Shown: piece by piece, positions 58,377 through 64,000 of the stretch | How positions within the stretch are numbered: the first letter of the stretch is position 1 | Layout of the letters: each line of letters opens with the position of its first letter | From: Phycisphaera sp. | GTDB taxonomy: Bacteria > Planctomycetota > Phycisphaerae > Phycisphaerales > UBA1924 | Assembly: GCA_020639255.1 (NCBI GenBank) | Contig: JACKGZ010000001.1 | Coordinates: 496,001 to 560,000, forward strand | DNA length: 64,000 nt | Direction of reading: 5' to 3' | Translations under genes and position numbers: made by a program | Notes under the pieces: model-generated | Seen by the model: only the letters and a program-made list of their open reading frames with translations | What the model was told of the DNA's origin: nothing | Database searches by the model: none

Positions 58377-58808
58377 TTACTTTGCCAGCTTCGCGATCAC
58401 CCGCCAGAGGTCGTGCTGCGACAGGTTGAGCCCCGTTTGGTTCGCAAACGCGCCCGCGACGCGGTCGAAGCCATCGGTGTAGGGCAGCTGGTCCCGCTGA
58501 CCGAGCGAGCCCACCTCATCCGCGACAAGACGTACAAGTAGCTGCTCGTGCTCGTAATCGATGACCGGCGGCGACGAACTCGCACGACCCATCCTCGGTA
58601 ATTTGCCCGCCTTGCGCAGGTTGTGGAGCCGATGAAACACGGCGCGGTGCTCGGCGTCCGCATCGGTCTCACGAACAATCTCGATCAGCTTCTCGAACTC
58701 GGGCGTGTAGGGCAGCGCGTCGAGCGTGGTGCCGACGTTCTCGTACGCGCCCACGATCGCCTCGTCCTGCGCGTCGCGGCTCACCTCACCGAACAATGAC
58801 CCGCTCAC
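58377..58808 (-). CDS. hypothetical protein
   Basis: Not recognised. 143 residues from GTG 58808, in a GTGA overlap with the stop of the upstream hydrolase gene; an in-frame ATG at 58856 would overlap that gene by 52 bases. Helical and charged, no signal or helices: ENVGTTLDALPYTPEFEKLIEIVRETDADAEHRAVFHRLHNLRKAGKLPRMGR, then VIDYEHEQLLVRLVADEVGSLGQRDQLPYTDGFDRVAGAFANQTGLN. The end (LSQHDLWRVIAKLAK) resembles short DNA-binding or protein-contact helices. Sits between the hydrolase and the unknown fahA-linked gene, probably in one operon. Confidence 0.62.
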   Translation of the reverse strand: MSGSLFGEVSRDAQDEAIVGAYENVGTTLDALPYTPEFEKLIEIVRETDADAEHRAVFHRLHNLRKAGKLPRMGRASSSPPVIDYEHEQLLVRLVADEVGSLGQRDQLPYTDGFDRVAGAFANQTGLNLSQHDLWRVIAKLAK

Positions 58809-59914
58809 GCCATCGCCTCCGGCAGGCGCACGCCCGAGGTCATCACCGGCTCCCACTGCGCCAGCACATCCATCGGCTCGCGCGCAGGGTTAAGAAAATC
58901 GGCCGACATCTTCTCAAAGAGCGCGTGCCTGCGCAGGTCGTTCAGTCCGCCGTCGAAGTGCCCGTAGCGCGTCACGAACCTGCCCTTGAGCCCGGGCGGC
59001 GTGCCGAGCGCGTTGTAGACCGAGGCCTGCGTCGGCGCGGGCACGATCTCGTCGCGCACCGCGAGCTTCACGAGCGCCGGGCAATCGACGTGCTCGGCGT
59101 GCAGTGCCGCGTCGAAGAGATCCAGCAGCCGCGTGATCTCCTCGGACGCCTCGCCCGAGGCCATCAGGAAACGCTTCACCTGCCCGCCCGCTCCAAGGCT
59201 CCGCGGGTGCTGACGCTCAAGCCGCCAGCGCCAGTCGCCCAGCGTTGGCAGTCCCACGGCGATGCGGTCGATCCGCTGCTCGGGGTGTGAGCACGTCATC
59301 GCGCACGACCGGGCCGCCGCGACAACCGCGAGCCCGCCTCCGAAGCTCTCGCCCCGGACGTACACGGGCAACTCCATCCCGAGCAGGCGCCTCGCCGCCC
59401 GGATGCCGAGCAGGAGGTCCGCGATCGCGTGCGAGACGCACCATTCGCTGACGTGCTTGCCGTCTTCGGGCGGGCGTTCGAGACCAGTCGTGATCCAGCC
59501 GAGTTCGCTCGCCGAGAGGTTGCCCACGCCCGCGCGCGAGCCCGCGTACCCGCGCACACGTATGGCGATGACCGCAACACCCGGCGCGACCGGCGTCTTT
59601 GCAATCGACTCGGCGAGCTTGGGCGGGTCGTCGTACCCGTGCAGGAGCATCAAGACTGCTCGGACCTTGCCCTCGGGCAACTGGATTCGGCACCCGATTC
59701 GGCAGCTGCCCACGCCCGCGTAGGTGTGCGTCGCCGTCGGGTCGGAGGGGTCGTCGTCGGGCGAGATGAGCTCAAGCTTCGGCTCATGGTCCTCGATCGA
59801 CTTGTGCCACTGCTGCCAGAACGCGCCGTGCAGCCGACATCGGCACGCCTCCGACACGTGCGCAAGCGTCTGCACCCAGTCCAGACCGAAATCATCGGGC
59901 TCGATCATGCCCAA
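58805..59914 (-). CDS. acetylxylan-esterase-like alpha/beta hydrolase
   Basis: 369 residues. Features of the AXE1/cephalosporin-C-deacetylase group: LHGYDD (91-96) oxyanion region, RVRGYAGSRAG, the nucleophile elbow VYVRGESFGGGLAVVAA with Ser190, an acid candidate in VRDEIVPAPTQASVYN, and catalytic His in YGHFDGGL near the end. The enzyme probably cleaves an acetyl or similar ester from a sugar or related compound; the substrate is unknown. No signal peptide, so cytoplasmic. It overlaps the next gene by 4 bases. The N-terminal 60 residues are unusual for the family. Confidence 0.82.
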   Translation of the reverse strand: MGMIEPDDFGLDWVQTLAHVSEACRCRLHGAFWQQWHKSIEDHEPKLELISPDDDPSDPTATHTYAGVGSCRIGCRIQLPEGKVRAVLMLLHGYDDPPKLAESIAKTPVAPGVAVIAIRVRGYAGSRAGVGNLSASELGWITTGLERPPEDGKHVSEWCVSHAIADLLLGIRAARRLLGMELPVYVRGESFGGGLAVVAAARSCAMTCSHPEQRIDRIAVGLPTLGDWRWRLERQHPRSLGAGGQVKRFLMASGEASEEITRLLDLFDAALHAEHVDCPALVKLAVRDEIVPAPTQASVYNALGTPPGLKGRFVTRYGHFDGGLNDLRRHALFEKMSADFLNPAREPMDVLAQWEPVMTSGVRLPEAMA

Positions 59915-59948
59915 AGCCTATCAGATACAGGGGCCGTACAGTCGGGCG

Positions 59949-60617
59949 ATGAATGGCGACCCCGCAAGCGATCCGCTCGAACTCCGCCTGGTCCACGTGG
60001 ATCAGCGGTTCGTCGTGGTCGACAAGCCCGCGGGCCTGCTCAGCGTGCCCGGTCGCGGCCCGGACAAGGCCGACTGCGTCATCGCGCGCGTGCTCGAACT
60101 CTTCCCCGAGGCCACGGGCCCGATGGTCGTGCACCGGCTCGACATGGACACCTCGGGACTGCTCGTCGTCGCGCTCGACGCCGGCGCTCAGCGGGATCTG
60201 TCCGTGCAGTTCCAGGACCGCCTGACCCGCAAGGCGTACGTCGCTCTCGTCGACGGCATCATCGAACGCGACACGGGCTATGTCGACCTGCCGCTCCGCG
60301 TCGATTGGCCCAACCGCCCGATCCAGATCGTCTGCATGGACGAGGGCAAGCCCGCGCAGACGGAGTACCGGGTCCTGGCGCGAGAGACCGAACGCACGCG
60401 CCTCGAACTCATCCCCGTCACAGGCCGCACGCACCAGCTCCGCGTCCACTGCGCCGATCCGCAGGGCCTCGGTGCCCCGATCCTGGGCGACCGTCTCTAC
60501 GCCCACGGCCCCGCGCGCGACGATCACCCGAGGCTCATGCTCCACGCAGCGCGATTGAGCATCCGCCCGCCCGGCAGCAAACGCCTCGTGGACTTTGAGT
60601 CGGAAGTGCCGTTCTAG
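59949..60617 (+). CDS. RluA-family pseudouridine synthase
   Basis: Converts uridine to pseudouridine in rRNA or tRNA. Start ATG 59949 gives 222 residues, the length of a catalytic domain without an S4 domain; the longer frame upstream overlaps the divergent hydrolase. Motifs: VDKPAGLLSVPGRG, the catalytic VHRLDMDTSGLLVVA (Asp65), RKAYVALVDG, ETERTRLELIPVTGRTHQLRVH and GAPILGDRLYA, then LMLHAARLSI. Domain order is standard for the RluA group (RluA/TruC-like). The target uridine is unknown. Converges with the GAF gene by a 4-base overlap. Confidence 0.92.
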   Translation: MNGDPASDPLELRLVHVDQRFVVVDKPAGLLSVPGRGPDKADCVIARVLELFPEATGPMVVHRLDMDTSGLLVVALDAGAQRDLSVQFQDRLTRKAYVALVDGIIERDTGYVDLPLRVDWPNRPIQIVCMDEGKPAQTEYRVLARETERTRLELIPVTGRTHQLRVHCADPQGLGAPILGDRLYAHGPARDDHPRLMLHAARLSIRPPGSKRLVDFESEVPF

Positions 60618-61105
60618 ATCGTCTTGATGACAACGGGCGCGTCGGTTGTCAGTCCTGCTATGACCAACAACTCGCGCACGCGCTCGGCGTCGTTCTCGTC
60701 GAACGAACCCACATCAAAGCTGTCCGCGTCGTACACGCCCCAGCACTCGCCCGATTCATCGAAGAGCGGGATGACCAACTCGCTGAGGTCGCGCGGGTCG
60801 CAGGCGACGTACCCCTTGCCGAGCTTGGCGACGTCGGTGACGACGAGCGTTGTTCGCTCAGCACACGCCTGCCCGCACGCGCCGTGCAGGCCGATGGGCG
60901 AGCACGCCGGCTTGTCGCGCCGGGCTTCGAGGATCATCTCCTCGGCTCCATCAGCGCGTGAGTAGAACCCGAGCCAGCTCACGCCGGTGGGGGAGAGGAT
61001 GGGCCAGAGGACATCGACGAACACCTGCATGCGCTCGTCGCGCGACATGGGCGAACTGATCGCGCGGTCGAGTTCGTCTCGGATCCGGTCGTAATCTCGT
61101 GTCAT
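60614..61105 (-). CDS. GAF-domain protein resembling free-methionine-(R)-sulfoxide reductase
   Basis: 163 residues from ATG 61105, the length of MsrC-type enzymes. The GAF core shows SWLGFYSRADGAEEMILEARRDKPACSPIGLHGACGQA, followed by TTLVVTDVAKLGKGYVACDPRDLSELVIPLFD and WGVYDADSFDVGSFDENDAERV. Cys68, Cys77 and Cys102 occupy the positions of the three redox Cys of free-methionine-(R)-sulfoxide reductase, which reduces free Met-R-sulfoxide with thioredoxin. Some residues of the substrate pocket differ (LHGAC in place of GxGVC), so sensory function is an alternative. Lies just downstream of rpsR on the same strand. Confidence 0.78.
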   Translation of the reverse strand: MTRDYDRIRDELDRAISSPMSRDERMQVFVDVLWPILSPTGVSWLGFYSRADGAEEMILEARRDKPACSPIGLHGACGQACAERTTLVVTDVAKLGKGYVACDPRDLSELVIPLFDESGECWGVYDADSFDVGSFDENDAERVRELLVIAGLTTDAPVVIKTI

Positions 61106-61133
61106 CGCGCGGGCTCCGGTCCGGAGCCTCCCA

Positions 61134-61379
61134 TCAGAGGGTCGCCGAGGTGTACGGCAGCAGGCCCATGAAGCGGGCACGCTTGATCGCCTGGGCGATC
61201 ATGGCCTGCTCGCGGGCGGTGGTGCTGAGGCGCTTGCGGCTGTAGATCTTGCCGTTCGGGCTCATCATGCGGCGGAGGGCCTCGTAGTCCTTCCAGTCGA
61301 CGTAGGTGACGTCCTTGGCGGAGGTCTTGGTGGACTTGGGCTTGGGGCCGCCGGGGCCGAATCGGTTGAACCTGCTCAT
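61134..61379 (-). CDS. rpsR: 30S ribosomal protein S18
   Basis: 81 residues. Family block CPF/Y-x-K region replaced here by DVTYVDWKDYEALRRMM, followed by the highly conserved SPNGKIYSRKRLSTTAREQAMIAQAIKRARFMGLLPY, which binds 16S rRNA and S6 at the platform. The C-terminus ends YTSATL. The N-terminal Cys of the C+ zinc-type S18 is absent. In this window it is not accompanied by rpsF or rplI, so the usual S6-S18-L9 operon is split. Confidence 0.95.
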   Translation of the reverse strand: MSRFNRFGPGGPKPKSTKTSAKDVTYVDWKDYEALRRMMSPNGKIYSRKRLSTTAREQAMIAQAIKRARFMGLLPYTSATL

Positions 61380-61490
61380 CGTCTGTCTCCGTTCTGGTCG
61401 TTCAGGCCGGGCTCAAACGGGCCCGGCAACGGAAGTTCCGTGGACACAGAGCGTAGGCGGGTCGCCTGCAGGCGTCGAGGGATCCGCATT

Positions 61491-61530
61491 CCTCCCTCTC
61501 CCCTCCGGGGGAGAGGGCCGGGTGAGGGGG
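61491..61530. repeat. dispersed GC-rich palindromic repeat
   Basis: Perfect 10-bp stem CCCTCTCCCC (61494-61503) / GGGGAGAGGG (61508-61517), loop TCCG, followed by CCGGGTGAGGGGG. This matches a very widespread intergenic repeat consensus (CCCTCTCCC...GGGAGAGGGCCGGGGTGAGGG). It lies between the DoxX gene and rpsR and could also stop transcription. Confidence 0.6.
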
Positions 61531-61543
61531 ACTGGCTCAAGCC

Positions 61544-62092
61544 TCAGTCGAAGGCTTCGTCCTCGTCCTCGCCGTAGTCGGCGTAGGGGTCCGTTGCCTT
61601 GGCCTTGCCCAGGGCGTCCGCCGAGGCCCGCCCGCCGCCGAGGATCAGGGGCAGCAGGGCCAGAGCCGCGAAGACGCCGTCCTGGATCAGGTTGCATCGC
61701 CCGAGGGGCCCGTCGCAGAAGAGCTTGATCTTCCCGAAGCAACCGCACTCGAGCTCTTTGCCCTGGTTCATCGCGTTCACGATGAGTGCCACGAACCCGG
61801 CGAGCATGAGCAGGATGACCGTCGCTGCAGCGCGGGTGAACAGTCCCGCGACGAGCAGAACCCCAGCGAGGATTTCCGTCCACGGGATGACGTACGCAGC
61901 GAGCGAGATCATCGAGTCGTTGTTGACGACGTCAAAGGCCTGGATCGACCGGGCAACCTCTGCGGGGTCGGCGACCTTGACGAGCCCGGCGAAGATGAAG
62001 ATCTGGCCCACGCCCAGACGCCCGATCAGCGAGAGCCAACTGGCGAAGGTGCCGGCGTGCTGCGGCCCACGAAGTTTGCTTGCGTCTGCCAT
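61544..62092 (-). CDS. DoxX/MauE-family membrane protein
   Basis: 182 residues from ATG 62092 (MADASKLRGP), 7 bases after the rhodanese stop; an upstream extension of the frame exists but lies inside that gene in another frame. Four helices typical of DoxX/MauE: LIGRLGVGQIFIFAGLVKVADPAEV, AYVIPWTEILAGVLLVAGLF, AATVILLMLAGFVALIVNAM and a last one near 137-152. A conserved Cys set, ELECGCFG (C116, C118) plus C126 and C133, is typical of MauE-like members linked to thiol/disulfide or sulfur chemistry. The end is acidic. Operon partner of the rhodanese and DUF1573 proteins. Confidence 0.85.
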   Translation of the reverse strand: MADASKLRGPQHAGTFASWLSLIGRLGVGQIFIFAGLVKVADPAEVARSIQAFDVVNNDSMISLAAYVIPWTEILAGVLLVAGLFTRAAATVILLMLAGFVALIVNAMNQGKELECGCFGKIKLFCDGPLGRCNLIQDGVFAALALLPLILGGGRASADALGKAKATDPYADYGEDEDEAFD

Positions 62093-62099
62093 CCGGTCC

Positions 62100-62696
62100 T
62101 TACTCCGCCAGGGGGTCAGGACCAATATCGGTCGCCAAGCCCGCCCCGGTCCACGCGGGGTAGCCGTCGGTGAAGACGTGCACCCGGACGAGTTCGGGGC
62201 GGATGAGCATGATCTGCTCGACGACGACGTGCGAGTCGTGGCAGTCGCCGCCCGTGCAGTAGACGACGATCGGGCGCTCCACGTCGAAGAAATCGATGAC
62301 CGCGGGCGTGCCGTTGTAGAACGCATCCGGCGGGACGCTGTACGCCCCGTCAATATGTCCGTCCTCATACTTGTCCGGCGGGCGGGCGTCGACAAAGTCA
62401 GCCAAGTTGTTCTCGAAAAGCGTCTTCGCCTGATCGAGCGTGATCTCGCGTTTCAGGACGATCGAGCTGCCCGCTCCGGGTTCGGCGACGTCCTCGGGCT
62501 GTGTCTGCTCGTCCTGGTTGCTCGCCGACTCGGGCGTGTCCTGCTTCGGTTTGCTCGGGATGACGACCGTGCCCGCGTCATCGGCGATCTCATCGAGATG
62601 CAGCTTCAGCGGCGGCTCGACCGCCCAGTGGGTGATCCCCGCCGCCGAACCGACGACGAGGATGCCCGCGAACTTGAGCAGGTACGCCTTGAACAC
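62100..62696 (-). CDS. membrane-anchored rhodanese-domain protein
   Basis: 198 residues. One N-terminal helix (LLKFAGILVVGSAAGITHWAV), a Pro/Asp/Gln-rich linker (about 45-78), then a rhodanese domain (about 82-190): REITLDQAKTLFENNLADFVDARPPDKYEDGHIDGAYSVPPDAF and the active-site loop VYCTGGDCHDS with Cys147 as sulfur carrier. It probably works on the outer face of the cytoplasmic membrane, transferring persulfide sulfur. It begins 3 bases after the DUF1573 stop and ends 7 bases before the DoxX start, so a single transcript is very likely. Confidence 0.88.
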   Translation of the reverse strand: MFKAYLLKFAGILVVGSAAGITHWAVEPPLKLHLDEIADDAGTVVIPSKPKQDTPESASNQDEQTQPEDVAEPGAGSSIVLKREITLDQAKTLFENNLADFVDARPPDKYEDGHIDGAYSVPPDAFYNGTPAVIDFFDVERPIVVYCTGGDCHDSHVVVEQIMLIRPELVRVHVFTDGYPAWTGAGLATDIGPDPLAE

Positions 62697-62698
62697 GA

Positions 62699-63850
62699 TC
62701 AGCGGCCCTGATTCTGGTCGGCCGCGGCGCTCTGGGCGCGGACGACGCCTGTGATCGGTGTGCGAACCACGCGCTGGCCCTCGGCGTCGGTCAGCACGAC
62801 GATGCTGCCCTGGATGATCCGCATCGAGTCCGTCGCGACACCCTTCACCGTCACGAAGTAGCCGACCTCGGCCTTCTCGTTCTCATCCTCGGGCTTGGGG
62901 ATCGGGGCGTAGCTCACCTCGATCTGGTCGCGGTCGAGCGTGCTCATCGTCGACGTGACGAGCGTGGCCTTCTTGACCTGGAACGGGATGCCGCGGGCGC
63001 TGACGAGCTTGAACGTCTCCTCGAACTTCTCACCCGGTGTGAGCGCAGCGAGCGAGACACGCGTCGGCTCGGCCGCGATATCGCCCGCAACAACCGCGGT
63101 GACGCGGATGTTCTTGACGGGCGAATTCGGGTCGTTGGTCTCAAGCCGGAGTCCGCCGTCGATGCGTCCCACGCGGGCCTGATCGGACATGTGCACCTCG
63201 ATGAGCGACTCGCCGACCTCGATGGTCTCGCCGGTGCGGGGGTGCTCGCGATCGGAGACCTTGGGCTCAAGGAGCCTGACGCTGAAGGCATCCTCGCGGT
63301 CGATGCTGGCGCTGAGCACCTCGAAGTCGCTCGTCATGCCTTTGACACTCAGGATGACGGTCTTGGCCTCGCCCTGTACGACCTGCCCAAAGCTGGCGAT
63401 GCCGGGCTCCACAACGACGCGAGGCAACACCCAGACATCGACCTCGATCGACTTGGCACCGGTCGGGTCGTTCGAGTCGATCGTGACACGCTTGCCATGC
63501 TGCTGACCGGCGCGGTTGCGTGCGTCGAAGTTGACGGTGAGCTCGGTCGATTCGCCGGGCTGGAGCGTCTTGGTGCCGACCTCACCCGCGGTGCAGCCGC
63601 AGGTGACGCTGATGTTCCCGATCTCGAGCACCTCGTCGCCCTCGTTGGTGATGGTGACGGTGGTGTGGACCGGGCCACTGTCATCGACTTCGCCGAAGTC
63701 GACCTTGTCGGTGCTGATGGTGAGGCGCGGGCCCGATTGGCTCGCCGTGCTCGCGGCGGGCTCGGCGACAGTCTGGGCCATGGACACGGGGGCCCCGGCA
63801 ATCGCGACAAGGGCAGCGACAAAAGCGGCGGTGTGAGCTCGCATCTTCAT
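62699..63850 (-). CDS. DUF1573-domain secreted protein
   Basis: 383 residues from ATG 63850 (AAGGA a few bases upstream; ATG 63844 is an alternative). Signal peptide (MRAHTAAFVAALVAIAGAPVSMAQ), then DUF1573 immunoglobulin-like repeats: DFGEVDDSGPVHTTVTITNEGDEVLEIGNISVTCGCTAGE (SxTCGCT, the hallmark), and a second related region about 120-205 with QGEAKTVILSVKGM. More beta sandwich segments continue to about 300. DUF1573 is abundant in planctomycetes and of unknown role. It is first in the DUF1573-rhodanese-DoxX operon. Confidence 0.86.
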   Translation of the reverse strand: MKMRAHTAAFVAALVAIAGAPVSMAQTVAEPAASTASQSGPRLTISTDKVDFGEVDDSGPVHTTVTITNEGDEVLEIGNISVTCGCTAGEVGTKTLQPGESTELTVNFDARNRAGQQHGKRVTIDSNDPTGAKSIEVDVWVLPRVVVEPGIASFGQVVQGEAKTVILSVKGMTSDFEVLSASIDREDAFSVRLLEPKVSDREHPRTGETIEVGESLIEVHMSDQARVGRIDGGLRLETNDPNSPVKNIRVTAVVAGDIAAEPTRVSLAALTPGEKFEETFKLVSARGIPFQVKKATLVTSTMSTLDRDQIEVSYAPIPKPEDENEKAEVGYFVTVKGVATDSMRIIQGSIVVLTDAEGQRVVRTPITGVVRAQSAAADQNQGR

Positions 63851-64000
63851 TTCTTCCTTCCGGAACGGGGACCGAGCGGCCCCGGGATCCAAATCGTGTT
63901 CTCAACCCCTCGGCCGACCAGTACGCCAGCCTCTCAACTGTACGGTACCACCAGCAGCGGGTTGCGTTGAGCCCTGTCGCGTGAATCTGAGCGCATCGAT

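Noticed and set aside
61544..62395. A 283-codon minus-strand frame including the DoxX gene
   Set aside because: The first 101 codons are Ser/Arg/Thr-rich shadow of the rhodanese gene; the DoxX protein begins at ATG 62092.

Overview
The window is high-G+C bacterial chromosome of the planctomycete type, most likely class Phycisphaerae. Lineage markers seen in the sequence are two TIGR03067-type domains, a Minf_1886-family protein, a 53-residue PVC small basic protein, a PEP-CTERM-like secreted protein with a VPAPG anchor, a DUF1573 protein, and several membrane proteins with a C-terminal CxxCGYxLxGL...CPECG zinc ribbon. Everything looks like ordinary core and lineage-specific chromosome. I see no insertion sequence, prophage, CRISPR array, tRNA or rRNA.

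Layout. 1-2.3 kb: end of a cytochrome c oxidase operon (subunits III and IV and a small membrane protein). 2.3-3.6 kb: a promoter, a strongly structured leader RNA and a double-TIGR03067 protein. 3.6-6.9 kb: MlaE-type permease and OmpA-like lipoprotein on the minus strand, then an amidohydrolase. 6.9-11.2 kb: system II cytochrome c maturation (ResB-like, then CcsA-like, with an ATGA overlap). 11.2-16.4 kb: small membrane protein, Minf_1886 protein, AI-2E-type transporter, a secreted protein with a zinc-ribbon module, and Ffh. 16.5-18 kb: an ArsR-type regulator and SRPBCC operon behind a perfect palindrome. 18-24.1 kb: ThuA protein, PolX, a CI-like regulator with a small overlapping gene, RecG and a DUF971 protein. 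24.2-29.5 kb: PyrF, PEP-CTERM protein, NuoI, a SPOR-like membrane protein, the small basic protein and an aminotransferase.

29.5-34.4 kb (minus strand): an outer-membrane-type protein, alpha/beta hydrolase, TauE-family permease, GntR regulator and a long coiled-coil protein. 34.6-39.5 kb: an EamA transporter, then four consecutive zinc-ribbon membrane proteins downstream of mqnE (menaquinone by the futalosine route). 39.6-50 kb: housekeeping and carbon metabolism (DnaK, RdgB, PfkB kinase, ALDH7-type dehydrogenase, RpiA, AAC(6')-like GNAT, isocitrate dehydrogenase, TsaC). 50-55.4 kb: TolC-like efflux protein, SH3-type secreted protein, a membrane protein and a FIST sensor protein. 55.4-60 kb: a second zinc-ribbon module protein, fumarylacetoacetase (tyrosine catabolism) and three downstream or adjacent genes. 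60-64 kb: RluA-type pseudouridine synthase, an fRMsr-like GAF protein, rpsR, and a DUF1573-rhodanese-DoxX operon.

The genes point to an aerobic, menaquinone- and cytochrome-c-based respiratory cell with a Gram-negative envelope. The strongest candidates for something undescribed are: (1) the roughly 104-nt structured leader at 2361-2464, which sits between a plausible promoter and a perfectly placed Shine-Dalgarno and has a possible loop-to-tail pairing; (2) a 75-residue zinc-ribbon module present in two otherwise different secreted or anchored proteins; (3) the four-gene zinc-ribbon membrane protein cluster; (4) the DUF1573-rhodanese-DoxX operon. All functions come from reading motifs by eye; no database search was run.
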